Shown in pieces: positions 15,385-23,692 of a stretch of DNA of 64,000 nucleotides; position 1 is the first letter of the stretch; the number at the start of each line of letters is the position of its first letter. The DNA is taken from positions 2,521,001 to 2,585,000 of the forward strand of contig NZ_CP102268.1 in assembly GCF_025148285.1 (NCBI RefSeq). Reading direction: 5' to 3'. The notes under the pieces are model-generated. The model was not told where the DNA came from. It worked only from the letters and a program-made list of their open reading frames with translations, and did not search any database. A program made the translations under genes and the position numbers. This stretch comes from Marvinbryantia formatexigens DSM 14469 (GTDB taxonomy: Bacteria > Bacillota > Clostridia > Lachnospirales > Lachnospiraceae).

Positions 15385-17346
15385 TTGGAAAACTATACCA
15401 AGTATAAGTTAAAAAGCAACGAAGAACTGGTGTCCCTGCTGGCCGGGAAGGACAACCTGTTTATTGTTGCCTGTAACAAGTGCTTCAAAGAGTTTGAAAC
15501 CGTTGACGAGCCGGATTGTGACGAGCTTGTAAAGCTTGTAGCCGAACAGGGCAAAACAATCACAGGCAGCGCCAGGGTTGATTTTTTATGTAACAAAATC
15601 CAGACAGAGAAAAAGATGCAGGGCATGATTCCGGAAGGAACGGAAAATGTTCTTGTGATTTCCTGCGGTCTTGGCATCCAGACGGTTGCGGATATGGCAG
15701 GAAAGCCCGTATATGCGGCCAGCAATTCACTGAATTATACGGGGCATCACGGCATGGCGCTGACAAAGAAGAGCTGTGATGCGTGCGCGCAGTGTTATCT
15801 GAACATCACCGGCGGTATCTGTCCGATTGTTGACTGTTCCAAGAGCCTTGTAAACGGACAGTGCGGAGGCGCGAAGGACGGAAAATGTGAGGTAGACTGC
15901 AATAAGGACTGCGCATGGGAGAAAATCTACAGAAGACTGGAGAAGCAGGGACGTCTGGAAGAGTTTCTGAACCAGCCGGTGCAGATACGTGATTATTCAA
16001 AGGTGAACTTTAAGGTCATCAATGATTATGTGAAATCTGTCCGCGAGAGCCGTCTTGCGGGCTATTACGGCGGCGTTCATCCCTCGGAGCGCAAGGAATA
16101 TACAGAGCATCTTCCGCTTGAAAGATTCCCGGAGCCGGAAGAAGTGGTTATTCCGCTGTCCATGCATGCCGGTGCTCCGGCAAACCCGGTTGTGCAGGTG
16201 GGCGACACCGTGAAGGTCGGACAGAAGATCGGCGAAGCGGCAGCCTTCATCAGCAGCCCGATCCACTCCAGCGTGAGCGGAACGGTCGTTGCGATCGAGC
16301 CGCACGGACATGCGACAAGAGGCGAATGTCTTTCCGTTGTGATCCGTTCAGACGGAAAAAATACGCTGGACGAATCCGTAAAGCCGCATAAATCTCTTGA
16401 TGAGCTTACCCCGGACGAAATCGTTGAGATTGTCCGCGAGGCTGGAATCGTCGGCATGGGCGGAGCCGGATTCCCGACATCTGTAAAACTGAAACCGCCG
16501 AAACCGATCGACACGATCCTGCTGAACGGCTGCGAGTGCGAGCCGTATCTGACGGCGGACCACCGGGTACTCCTGGAGTTTGCAGATGATGTTATCTATG
16601 GCCTGAAAGCAATCATCAAAACCGTCAATGCGGAAAAAGGTCTGATCGTTATTGAGGACAACAAGCCGGACGCTATCGAGCTGATGCAGGCAAAGACGGC
16701 GGACTGCGATAATATTGAAGTAGTCGTAGCAAAAACAAAATACCCGCAGGGCGCTGAAAAAATGCTGATCAAGCGCGTGATGGGCAGACAGGTGCCGCGC
16801 GGAGGGCTGCCTGCAGATGTAGGCTGCGTTGTCAGCAATATCAGCACCACAAAAGCGATTTCCGACGCCATTCAGAAGGGTATGCCGCTGATTGAGCGCG
16901 TTGTGACAGTGACCGGTGAGAGAGTGAAGAAGCCGGGCAACTATATTGTAAAGATCGGTACCAATACAAAGGATCTGATAGACTACTGCGGCGGTCTGGT
17001 GGGCGATGATATCACCATCAAGGCGGGCGGTCCGATGATGGGCTTTGTACTGAAGGATACAAACGTACCGATTATGAAAGGTTCCAATGGCATTATTGCG
17101 ATTGATACCGATTACTCTGTGGAGCAGCCGTGTATCAAGTGCGGACGCTGCGTGGACGTATGTCCGATGGAGCTCTCCCCGCTGTATTTCTCAAAATATG
17201 CGGATGAGCAGAACTGGCAGGGAATGAAAGATATGAATGTCATGGACTGTGTGGAGTGCAGAAGTTGCGAATATATCTGTTCCTCCAGAATCCCGTTGGT
17301 GAGCAAGATAAAAGCCGGAAAAAGTGCGGTAAGGGGGATGAAGTAA
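15385..17346 (+). CDS. rnfC2: RnfC2: MetV-like domain fused to an RnfC-type Fe-S/flavin subunit
   Basis: A 653-residue electron-transfer subunit of an acetogen-type methylene-THF reductase. Residues about 1-215 are a Cys-rich MetV-like domain (CDACAQCYLNITGGICPI, SLVNGQCGG), nearly a paralogue of the next gene. The rest is RnfC-like, with an NADH/FMN-binding region (GIVGMGGAGFPTSVKL) and two ferredoxin-type motifs, CIKCGRCVDVCP from residue 583 and CVECRSCEYIC. The order rnfC2-metV-metF is that reported for the Acetobacterium woodii enzyme. The TTG at 15385 is chosen because AAGGAAGGTGAG precedes it; the ATG at 15328 has no ribosome site and overlaps a TATACT box at 15332-15337. It is cytoplasmic and would use NADH as donor. 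Confidence 0.88.
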   Translation: MENYTKYKLKSNEELVSLLAGKDNLFIVACNKCFKEFETVDEPDCDELVKLVAEQGKTITGSARVDFLCNKIQTEKKMQGMIPEGTENVLVISCGLGIQTVADMAGKPVYAASNSLNYTGHHGMALTKKSCDACAQCYLNITGGICPIVDCSKSLVNGQCGGAKDGKCEVDCNKDCAWEKIYRRLEKQGRLEEFLNQPVQIRDYSKVNFKVINDYVKSVRESRLAGYYGGVHPSERKEYTEHLPLERFPEPEEVVIPLSMHAGAPANPVVQVGDTVKVGQKIGEAAAFISSPIHSSVSGTVVAIEPHGHATRGECLSVVIRSDGKNTLDESVKPHKSLDELTPDEIVEIVREAGIVGMGGAGFPTSVKLKPPKPIDTILLNGCECEPYLTADHRVLLEFADDVIYGLKAIIKTVNAEKGLIVIEDNKPDAIELMQAKTADCDNIEVVVAKTKYPQGAEKMLIKRVMGRQVPRGGLPADVGCVVSNISTTKAISDAIQKGMPLIERVVTVTGERVKKPGNYIVKIGTNTKDLIDYCGGLVGDDITIKAGGPMMGFVLKDTNVPIMKGSNGIIAIDTDYSVEQPCIKCGRCVDVCPMELSPLYFSKYADEQNWQGMKDMNVMDCVECRSCEYICSSRIPLVSKIKAGKSAVRGMK

Positions 17347-17347
17347 T

Positions 17348-17971
17348 ATGTTAATTACCCAGTTAAAATCCAAAGAGACAATCGCATCACTGGTAGATGG
17401 GAAGGTTTTTATCATTCACTGCCACGGATGCAAGGAAGTGCATTTCCCGGAAAAGGAAGCTCTGGAGCTTCAGAAGGAGCTGGAAGCAGAAGGAAAGCTG
17501 ACGGGAGCGATTACAACGGATTATATCTGTAATCCGGATAATATGAAGCTGCGTCTGGAAAAACACAAAGACGAGATCGCGGAGGCGGACATGATACTGG
17601 TGCTCTCCTGCGGCGTTGGCGTGCAGACGGTTGCAGAATACTTTGAGGATAAAAAGGTTTGCGCCGCGTGCGATACATATCCGCTGCCCGGATTCCAGGG
17701 TGTGACACCGCTGGAGTACGACTGCAAACAGTGCGGCGAGTGTTATCTGAATCTGACCGGCGGCATCTGCCCGATTACGGCATGTTTCAAGAGCCTTGTG
17801 AACGGACAGTGCGGAGGATCGAAAAATGGTATGTGCGAAGTGGACGGCGACATGGAGTGCGGATGGGAACGCATCTACCGGCGTCTGGCGCAGATTGGTC
17901 GGCTGGATGTGCTGAAATGTCCGACGCAGATACGCAATTTCGCAACTGACGACGAAGTTTCTAAGAGATAA
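17348..17971 (+). CDS. metV: MetV, zinc/Fe-S partner subunit of methylene-THF reductase
   Basis: A 207-residue Cys-rich protein that forms a complex with MetF in acetogens and other anaerobes. Motifs are CHGCKEV near residue 23, CKQCGECYLNLTGGICPI, GQCGGSKNGMCEVDGDMECG and the tail RIYRRLAQIGRLD. It starts one base after the rnfC2 stop, with GGGGGATGAAG as ribosome site, so the genes are translationally linked. The same Cys pattern occurs in the N-terminal part of RnfC2, pointing to an ancient duplication and fusion. Confidence 0.9.
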   Translation: MLITQLKSKETIASLVDGKVFIIHCHGCKEVHFPEKEALELQKELEAEGKLTGAITTDYICNPDNMKLRLEKHKDEIAEADMILVLSCGVGVQTVAEYFEDKKVCAACDTYPLPGFQGVTPLEYDCKQCGECYLNLTGGICPITACFKSLVNGQCGGSKNGMCEVDGDMECGWERIYRRLAQIGRLDVLKCPTQIRNFATDDEVSKR

Positions 17972-18007
17972 GAAACGAAATTTTTTAATGAGTAGGAGTA
18001 ATGTACA

Positions 18008-18886
18008 ATGAAAATTACGGAATTATTTGAACGTGGTGAATTTGTAGTTTCTGCGGAAGTAGGACCGCCAAAAGGATTTCATATTGAAAATATTCTGGAA
18101 GAGGCGAAGACATATCTGAGCGGCATTACGGCTGTCAATGTGACGGATAACCAGTCCTCCGTTATGCGTCTTGGTTCCCTGGCGGTATGTAAGGCGCTGA
18201 AGGATGAGGGGCTGAATCCGATCTTCCAGCTCACCTGCCGTGACAGAAACCGTATTGCACTGCAGTCTGACCTTCTCAGCGCAGCGATGTTCGGCATTGA
18301 TAATGTGCTCTGTCTGACCGGCGACCATACAAAGATGGGCGACCATCCGCAGGCAAAACCGGTATTTGACCTGGATTCTGTCTCCCTTCTTCATACTGTG
18401 ACGAAGCTGGAATCCGGCGAGGACCTTGGCGGAAATCCGCTGATTGGCGAGCCGCCGAAGTTTGCAAAGGGCGCAGTTGTTTCTCCGTGCAGCGATTCTG
18501 TGGACGCACAGCTTGCAAAGATGGAGCGCAAGGTGGCAGCAGGCGCAGACTACTTCCAGACACAGGCAGTATTCGAGCCGGAGAAGTTCATCAAATTCAT
18601 GGAGAAGGCAAAACAGTTCGGCAAACCGGTGCAGGTGGGTATCATTATCCCGAAATCCGCCGGAATGGCGAAGTTCATGAACAACAATGTTGCCGGTGTC
18701 CATGTTCCGGATGAGATGATTGAGGAGCTGAAGGCGGACAAGGAAAAGACAAAGGCGGGCATCACCGGTGTGGAGATTGCCGCACGCATTATCAAAGAAT
18801 GTAAGCCGTACTGCCAGGGCGTACATATCATGGCGCTTGGCTGGGAGTCCAAGGTACCGGCGCTTCTTGAGCAGGCAGGACTTTAA
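18008..18886 (+). CDS. metF: Methylenetetrahydrofolate reductase
   Basis: A 292-residue FMN/FAD TIM-barrel enzyme reducing methylene-THF to methyl-THF, a step of the methyl branch of the Wood-Ljungdahl pathway. Motifs include SAEVGPPKG at the N-terminus (catalytic Glu region), QLTCRDRNR and CLTGDHTKMGDHP (flavin-binding loop). The length is normal. It is the third gene of the rnfC2-metV-metF operon, 36 bases after metV, with GAGTAGGAG upstream, and a strong terminator follows. Context supports a catabolic or acetogenic role rather than methionine synthesis alone. Confidence 0.93.
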   Translation: MKITELFERGEFVVSAEVGPPKGFHIENILEEAKTYLSGITAVNVTDNQSSVMRLGSLAVCKALKDEGLNPIFQLTCRDRNRIALQSDLLSAAMFGIDNVLCLTGDHTKMGDHPQAKPVFDLDSVSLLHTVTKLESGEDLGGNPLIGEPPKFAKGAVVSPCSDSVDAQLAKMERKVAAGADYFQTQAVFEPEKFIKFMEKAKQFGKPVQVGIIIPKSAGMAKFMNNNVAGVHVPDEMIEELKADKEKTKAGITGVEIAARIIKECKPYCQGVHIMALGWESKVPALLEQAGL

Positions 18887-18927
18887 GCGGACGGCAGTGC
18901 CTGACGGTTAATTTGTGAAATAATACA

Positions 18928-18968
18928 GGGGACGAAAGGTTATCTTACGATCTTTCGTCCCCTTATTT
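18928..18968. terminator. Strong terminator after metF
   Basis: GGGGACGAAAG (18928-18938) and CTTTCGTCCCC (18952-18962) pair perfectly over 11 bases, then TTATTTAT. It separates metF from the convergent kinase gene. Confidence 0.85.
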
Positions 18969-19056
18969 ATGCGTCATGCTGTGCCAGGCACGGGCATTCG
19001 CAGTCGCCGTGTATGCCGGTGGCAGGTCCTGTAGGTAATAATCTGGCTATATGGCT

Positions 19057-19091
19057 CTGTTACCTGAAAAATCCATTCAGAATCGCTTCGC
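19057..19091 (+). repeat. Fragment related to the 133-bp element at 43521
   Basis: CTGTTAC followed by AAAAATCCATT and AATCGCTTCGC matches 43543-43578 of the inverted-repeat element at about 32 of 36 positions with one gap. It ends just beyond the stop of the minus-strand kinase gene. Neither the inverted right half nor a target duplication was found, so it is a truncated relic. Confidence 0.55.
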
Positions 19092-19095
19092 TGTA

Positions 19096-20211
19096 TCAGC
19101 ACAGTTCTGCGGCAAGCTTTTTTACAATCGCTTCCATATCGCTTCGCTTCGCTTCCATATCGCTTACCAGCTTAAACTGCGTGCGCGCGCGGTCCAGATT
19201 GTGATTTTCCCGGTGGATTTTGAAGTAATGGTCGCCCTCCAGATGGTCTGTGAGGAAGCGGATACCGCATTCGAGCGTCATCATGATGGCGCCGTCAATC
19301 AGACTGTCCAGCTCGGCGGGCGTGAGCGCGCCGCCGCAGCCTTCAAGGAAGCCCTTTGTGTACGCTTCAAAAAGCTCCAGACTGCAGGATACCTTTGTGA
19401 GGTCCGGCTCATCCTCGGCGCCCGTGCTGGCGCCGAAGCGGATGGAATCCCCGAAATCATTGACAGAAAGTCCCGGCATTACGGTATCCAGGTCGATAAC
19501 GCAGATACCCTTTCCGGTTTCATTATCAATTAAGATATTATTCAGTTTGGTGTCGTTGTGCGTAACGCGAAGAGGCAGTATGCCGGATGCCTGCTTATCC
19601 ACCAGGGTGTGGACATATTCTCTGCGCGCTGTCACAAAGGCGATTTCCTCCCGGACGCTGTCTGCCCGTCCGGCACTGTCCGCCGCGACAGCCTTCTCAA
19701 AGGTGGCGAACCGCACCGGCGTATCGTGAAAATGCGGAATCGTTTCGTGGAGCGTATGGGCGGGATAATCTGCCAGCAGGCGCTGGAAATGTCCGAAGGA
19801 GAGCGCGCTCTGGTAGAAATCCTCCGCCGATTCAGACTGGCTGAAGCAGGAGGTATTTTCTATAAAATCGTATACGCGCCAGTAACCGCCGGAAGCGTCC
19901 TTAAAAATCGGCTTTCCGTCTGCGGTAAGACGCAGATTCAGAGTCTCCCGCGCCGGGTCGCCGCCCTCCTCTGTAATTTTTTTACGCAACCAGCCGGTGA
20001 CGCCCTGGATGTTCTCCATCAGCTCTTCGGGATGCTGGAAAATCTCGCTGTTTATGCGCTGCAGGATGAATTTGCCGCTCCCGGAGGAGCCGGAAGCTTC
20101 TACAAGAAAAGTATCGTTAATGTGCCCGTCTCCATAGGAACGGACATCTGCCAGACTGGTGCCGGGAAAAAAGGTATTCAGCACTTCCTGCGGTACGGTT
20201 TTCTGATTCAT
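19096..20211 (-). CDS. APH-fold phosphotransferase, N-acetylhexosamine 1-kinase-like
   Basis: A 371-residue cytoplasmic kinase of the aminoglycoside phosphotransferase/choline kinase fold. Brenner-type motif VTHNDTKLNNILID and the metal-binding CVIDLDTVMPG are clear; the N-terminus has a nucleotide loop (SYGDGHINDTFLV). The sequence style fits N-acetylhexosamine 1-kinases such as bifidobacterial NahK, which phosphorylate GlcNAc/GalNAc at C1. That specificity is inferred and is supported by the amino-sugar genes that follow. The ribosome site AGGAGGAAAC precedes the ATG at 20211. The last codons contain short repeats of a GCTTC-rich word (SDMEAKRSDMEA). Confidence 0.75.
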   Translation of the reverse strand: MNQKTVPQEVLNTFFPGTSLADVRSYGDGHINDTFLVEASGSSGSGKFILQRINSEIFQHPEELMENIQGVTGWLRKKITEEGGDPARETLNLRLTADGKPIFKDASGGYWRVYDFIENTSCFSQSESAEDFYQSALSFGHFQRLLADYPAHTLHETIPHFHDTPVRFATFEKAVAADSAGRADSVREEIAFVTARREYVHTLVDKQASGILPLRVTHNDTKLNNILIDNETGKGICVIDLDTVMPGLSVNDFGDSIRFGASTGAEDEPDLTKVSCSLELFEAYTKGFLEGCGGALTPAELDSLIDGAIMMTLECGIRFLTDHLEGDHYFKIHRENHNLDRARTQFKLVSDMEAKRSDMEAIVKKLAAELC

Positions 20212-20322
20212 GATGTTTCCTCCTGATAAATCAAATTGTGTTTCGTTACAGTCCGGTGAACAGCCTGCCTGAGCAGGCGATCTGCGGCCTGCATGGCATC
20301 GGAAAGTAATGCTCTGTCAGCT

Positions 20323-20351
20323 ATTATAACGTATAAGACAAAGAAATTCAA
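20323..20351 (-). promoter_or_regulatory. Sigma-A promoter of the kinase gene (minus strand)
   Basis: On the minus strand TTGAAT (20346-20351), 17-base spacer and TATAAT (20323-20328). The 5' untranslated region holds a GCCTGC-CTGA-GCAGGC hairpin at 20263-20278. Confidence 0.65.
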
Positions 20352-20423
20352 ATAAATAATCGGAATAAGTATACAAATTTTTTAGAGCTTTTAAAAAATA
20401 ATTTATCAAATTTAATAAAAAGA

Positions 20424-20452
20424 TTGATTTTTTCTGGATGATATTATATAAT
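20424..20452 (+). promoter_or_regulatory. Sigma-A promoter of the first sugar ABC operon
   Basis: TTGATT at 20424-20429, 17-base spacer, TATAAT at 20447-20452, 75 bases before the binding-protein start. With the divergent promoter it fills the 315-base gap between the kinase and this operon. Confidence 0.7.
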
Positions 20453-20526
20453 TTGACTACAAGATGTGTGTCGCAGCAGCGTGAGCTTTGGACACCTAAT
20501 TTCACATCAAAAGGAGGATATTACCT

Positions 20527-21747
20527 ATGAACAAAAAATTTTTGGCAATGGCGGCAGTTGCATCCGTAGTGGCGGCTGTTCCGGCGGTCTGCTCGGCAGA
20601 GGACGTGGAAATCAGTGTGATAGCGGCAGAGTACGGTCAGAACACAGCAGAGTGGTGGGCGAACTTTGTAGAAGAATTTAACAATGACAACGCGGGCATC
20701 AAGCTTACCGTGGAAGTGGTTTCCTGGAACGATATTTATACCGTGGTAAATACCCGCATCCAGGGCAATAATGCACCGGATATTCTGAACATCGACGTAT
20801 TTGCGGATTACCAGGCGGACGGTCTGCTTCTTCCGGCGCAGGATTATGTATCTGAAGAGACGTATGCAAAGATGTATCCGTCCTTCCTTGAGCAGTCGGT
20901 AGTGGACGATGTGGTGTGGGCAATCCCTGACCTCGCTTCTGCGCGTGCAATGTATTACAATGCAGATATTCTGGAAGCGGCGGGCGTAGAGGTTCCGACC
21001 ACCTGGGATGAGCTGACGAAAGCCTGCGAGGCAATCAAGGCATACGACGACAGCATTTATCCGTGGGGCATTGATATGACAACGGACGAAGGACAGGCGG
21101 CATTTGCATATTACACCTGGAACAATGGCGGCGGCTTCGTTGACGAGAACGGCGACTGGGCGCTGAACAGCGATGCGAACGTAGAGGCGATTGAATATGC
21201 AATCGGTCTTGTGAACGCAGGCTACACCAATACAGACCCGGCGAACAATACCCGTTATGATCTGCAGGATATGTTCGGAGCAGGTCAGATTGCAATGGTT
21301 ATCGCACCGAACAGCCTTCCGACCTACATCGCAGACGGCGGACATGAAGTAAACTATGGCGTTGCTTCTATCCCGACCAACACCGGTGAATCCGTATCCG
21401 CAGGCGTTATGGACCGCTTTATGTGCTTCGACAACGGATATTCCGAGGAAGAGCTTGCAGCAATCACCACATTCTTCGATTATTTCTATGATGATGACCG
21501 TTATTCAGACTGGGTTCTGATGGAAGGCTTCCTTCCGGCAACGATTGCAGGCGGCGAGGCAGTTGCAGCTGCTGACGAGAGCATGGCGGCATGGGTTGAT
21601 ATCGTAGGTTCCAGCAAATTCTATCCGACAGCAAAGACGGAATGGGCGGATGTGAAACAGGGCGTTATCGATGTTGAGCAGAGAGCGCTCCTTGGCGAGG
21701 ATGTAAGAACGCTGCTTGATGAACTGCAGGCAGATATTGCAGGTTAA
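20527..21747 (+). CDS. ABC sugar transporter, extracellular solute-binding protein (family 1)
   Basis: A 406-residue secreted binding protein of the MalE-like family 1. The N-terminus is a Sec signal (MNKKFLAMAAVASVVAAVPA) with predicted signal-peptidase-I cleavage after CSA. The Cys there is not in a lipobox, so the protein seems not to be a classical lipoprotein. The body has family words (INTRIQGNNAPDILNIDVF-like region, WAIPDLASARAMYYN). AAAGGAGGA precedes the ATG. A terminator hairpin separates it from its permeases, as often seen when the binding protein is made in excess. Position beside nan genes suggests an amino sugar or sialylated ligand; that is inference. Confidence 0.88.
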   Translation: MNKKFLAMAAVASVVAAVPAVCSAEDVEISVIAAEYGQNTAEWWANFVEEFNNDNAGIKLTVEVVSWNDIYTVVNTRIQGNNAPDILNIDVFADYQADGLLLPAQDYVSEETYAKMYPSFLEQSVVDDVVWAIPDLASARAMYYNADILEAAGVEVPTTWDELTKACEAIKAYDDSIYPWGIDMTTDEGQAAFAYYTWNNGGGFVDENGDWALNSDANVEAIEYAIGLVNAGYTNTDPANNTRYDLQDMFGAGQIAMVIAPNSLPTYIADGGHEVNYGVASIPTNTGESVSAGVMDRFMCFDNGYSEEELAAITTFFDYFYDDDRYSDWVLMEGFLPATIAGGEAVAAADESMAAWVDIVGSSKFYPTAKTEWADVKQGVIDVEQRALLGEDVRTLLDELQADIAG

Positions 21748-21780
21748 GTCAGAAAATCACAAAGGAACTGCGCAAACCGG

Positions 21781-21812
21781 GAGCCGGGCTGTATAAAGGC
21801 CCGGCTCTTTGC
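21781..21812 (+). terminator. Intercistronic hairpin between binding protein and permeases
   Basis: GAGCCGGGC and GCCCGGCTC pair perfectly around a 9-base loop, then TTTGC. Probably a partial terminator that lowers permease expression. Confidence 0.7.
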
Positions 21813-21841
21813 ACAGATATGCTTTGAATTGGTGGTGAAAC

Positions 21842-22732
21842 ATGAAAAAAAGAAAGATATTAAAAACGGCGGGACCGTATCTCTGGCTCCTTCCCAGTAT
21901 TTTGTTAATGACAGTTTTTATTCTGTTCCCGATTTTTGAGGTATTCCGCACATCCTTGAGTGAAGTGAGCAAAGCCGGTATCATCAAGGGCTTTGCAGGA
22001 CTTGACAACTTTAAAAAAGTGGTCACAGGTTCTACCTTCGGGCTGGTGCTGAAGAACACATTAATCTGGACAGTCGTGGTGGTAGGGCTGTCTACGGTCA
22101 TTGGTTTTGCGCTGGCGCTGGTGTTGAACAATGAATTCCACGGCAGAAAGATTGCCCGCGCGATTGTGGTTTTTCCGTGGGCGACATCGCTGATTATCCA
22201 GGCGGGCGTCTGGAAATTTATTATCAACGGGGATTATGGTACTTTAAATACCCTGTTTATGAAGCTGGGGCTTATCAGCAGCAATGTAAACTGGACGCCG
22301 ACGCCGGGCGCGTATTTCGCCTGGGAGTGCTGGGTTGGCATTTTCGTAACGGTACCGTTTGTTACCTTCTGTGTGCTTTCGGGTCTGCAGAGCATCGACG
22401 CGTCCTATTATGAATCGGCAACGGTGGACGGCGCCGGCTTCTGGCAGAAGCTTTTCGGCATCACGCTTCCGCTGGTGCAGTCCTCCCTCACAGTCAGCAC
22501 GGTGCTGAATATTATTTACGTGTTTAATTCCTTCCCGATTATCTGGACGATTACCAAGGGAGACCCGGCGAACCGTACCGACACCCTTGTTACCTATTTG
22601 TATAAACAGGCGTTTTATAAAGGAAGAACCGGCGAAGCAGCGGCTATTTCTGTAATCGGATTTCTGATTCTCTGCGTCTGCGCTTCCGTTTACATGATTC
22701 TGTCTCTGAGAAAGGAGGAGCAGGATGCGTAA
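21842..22732 (+). CDS. ABC sugar transporter permease (MalF/UgpA type)
   Basis: A 296-residue integral membrane protein with about six helices of the binding-protein-dependent transport family. The EAA loop that contacts the ATPase reads YESATVDGAGFWQKLFGITL with the conserved G. GGTGG stands before the ATG. It overlaps the next permease by 8 bases. No ATPase gene follows, so a shared MsmK/UgpC-like ATPase from elsewhere is needed. Confidence 0.9.
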   Translation: MKKRKILKTAGPYLWLLPSILLMTVFILFPIFEVFRTSLSEVSKAGIIKGFAGLDNFKKVVTGSTFGLVLKNTLIWTVVVVGLSTVIGFALALVLNNEFHGRKIARAIVVFPWATSLIIQAGVWKFIINGDYGTLNTLFMKLGLISSNVNWTPTPGAYFAWECWVGIFVTVPFVTFCVLSGLQSIDASYYESATVDGAGFWQKLFGITLPLVQSSLTVSTVLNIIYVFNSFPIIWTITKGDPANRTDTLVTYLYKQAFYKGRTGEAAAISVIGFLILCVCASVYMILSLRKEEQDA

Positions 22733-23591
22733 AGAAAAAATGTACATAAAAAAAGCGAAAACTCCAAAAGACAGGGTGCTGCGCATACTGCTTTACCTTT
22801 CCGTAATCGTTCTGGTACTGGTGGTACTGTATCCATATTTTGTGATGTTTACCACGGCGCTGAAATCCCGTGCGGAAATTTATTCCATGCAGGGCACGCT
22901 GCTTCCGATTGAGTGGCAGTGGGAGAATTTTGTGGAAATCTGGAGCATTGCTCCGCTGGCTCGCTACTTTGTAAACTCCATTGTGATATCTGCAGGAGCG
23001 ACGGCGATTGCGATTATCTGTGGGATTCCGGCAGCGTATGCGCTTTCGCGCATGAAGTTTAAAGGAAAGAAATTTTTCCTCGGACTGGTAATCGTTTCCC
23101 AGATGTTTGCACCGGTCGTGCTGCTGGTTGGTATTTATAAGGTCATGAGCGTGCTTCATATGACGGACAGTCTGCTGGGGCTGATTTTTATCAACGCCGC
23201 GTTTAACCAGGCGTTTGCCATCTGGCTTCTGCGGGGCACCTTCATGTCTATTTCCGCGGAAATGGAGCAGGCGGCGACGATTGACGGCTGCAACCAGGTG
23301 CAGGCGATGACGCGCGTGCTGCTTCCGGTAGCGGCTCCCGGCATCGTGACGGCTCTTATTTTTGTATTTATCAATGCATGGAATGAGTACACGGTTGCGC
23401 TGACGCTGATTTCCAGCGACCTCTTAAAGCCGCTGACGGTCGGCATTACCGTATTTAACGGCTATAATATGATTGAGTGGCAGTATCTGTTTGCGTCGTC
23501 TCTCTTTGCCACCATACCGGTTGTCATTCTCTTTATCTGTATTGAGAAGCATCTGGTAGGCGGTCTCACAAGCGGCGGTGTGAAAGGATAG
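22725..23591 (+). CDS. ABC sugar transporter permease (MalG type)
   Basis: A 288-residue permease with six predicted helices and an EAA loop EMEQAATIDGCNQVQAMTRV. It forms a heterodimer with the preceding permease. The start ATG at 22725 lies inside the end of that gene, behind GGAGGAGCAGG. The C-terminus GGLTSGGVKG is typical of MalG-like proteins. A large hairpin follows. Confidence 0.9.
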   Translation: MRKEKMYIKKAKTPKDRVLRILLYLSVIVLVLVVLYPYFVMFTTALKSRAEIYSMQGTLLPIEWQWENFVEIWSIAPLARYFVNSIVISAGATAIAIICGIPAAYALSRMKFKGKKFFLGLVIVSQMFAPVVLLVGIYKVMSVLHMTDSLLGLIFINAAFNQAFAIWLLRGTFMSISAEMEQAATIDGCNQVQAMTRVLLPVAAPGIVTALIFVFINAWNEYTVALTLISSDLLKPLTVGITVFNGYNMIEWQYLFASSLFATIPVVILFICIEKHLVGGLTSGGVKG

Positions 23592-23621
23592 AGGTCAGAA
23601 AACAGTTTGTGATTATAAAAC

Positions 23622-23692
23622 AGGGTACGCCGTCATCTGGCAGGGCTTCCGTGGTATGCGGGAAGCCGGGGCAGATGGCGGCGTACCGTTTT
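23622..23692. terminator. Long bidirectional terminator between convergent genes
   Basis: GGTACGCCG...CATCTG pairs with CAGATG...CGGCGTACC, with an inner stem GGCTTCC/GGAAGCC, and T-rich ends on both strands. It serves the permease operon (plus) and the RpiR gene (minus). Confidence 0.75.

Noticed and set aside
17340-17350. Frameshift joining rnfC2 and metV into one gene
   Set aside because: metV has its own ribosome site and complete family length; the one-base gap is normal operon spacing.
19013-19533. Plus-strand open frames of 63 and 160 codons over the kinase 3' half
   Set aside because: They run antisense to the phosphotransferase with its catalytic HND and DLD motifs and have no ribosome sites.
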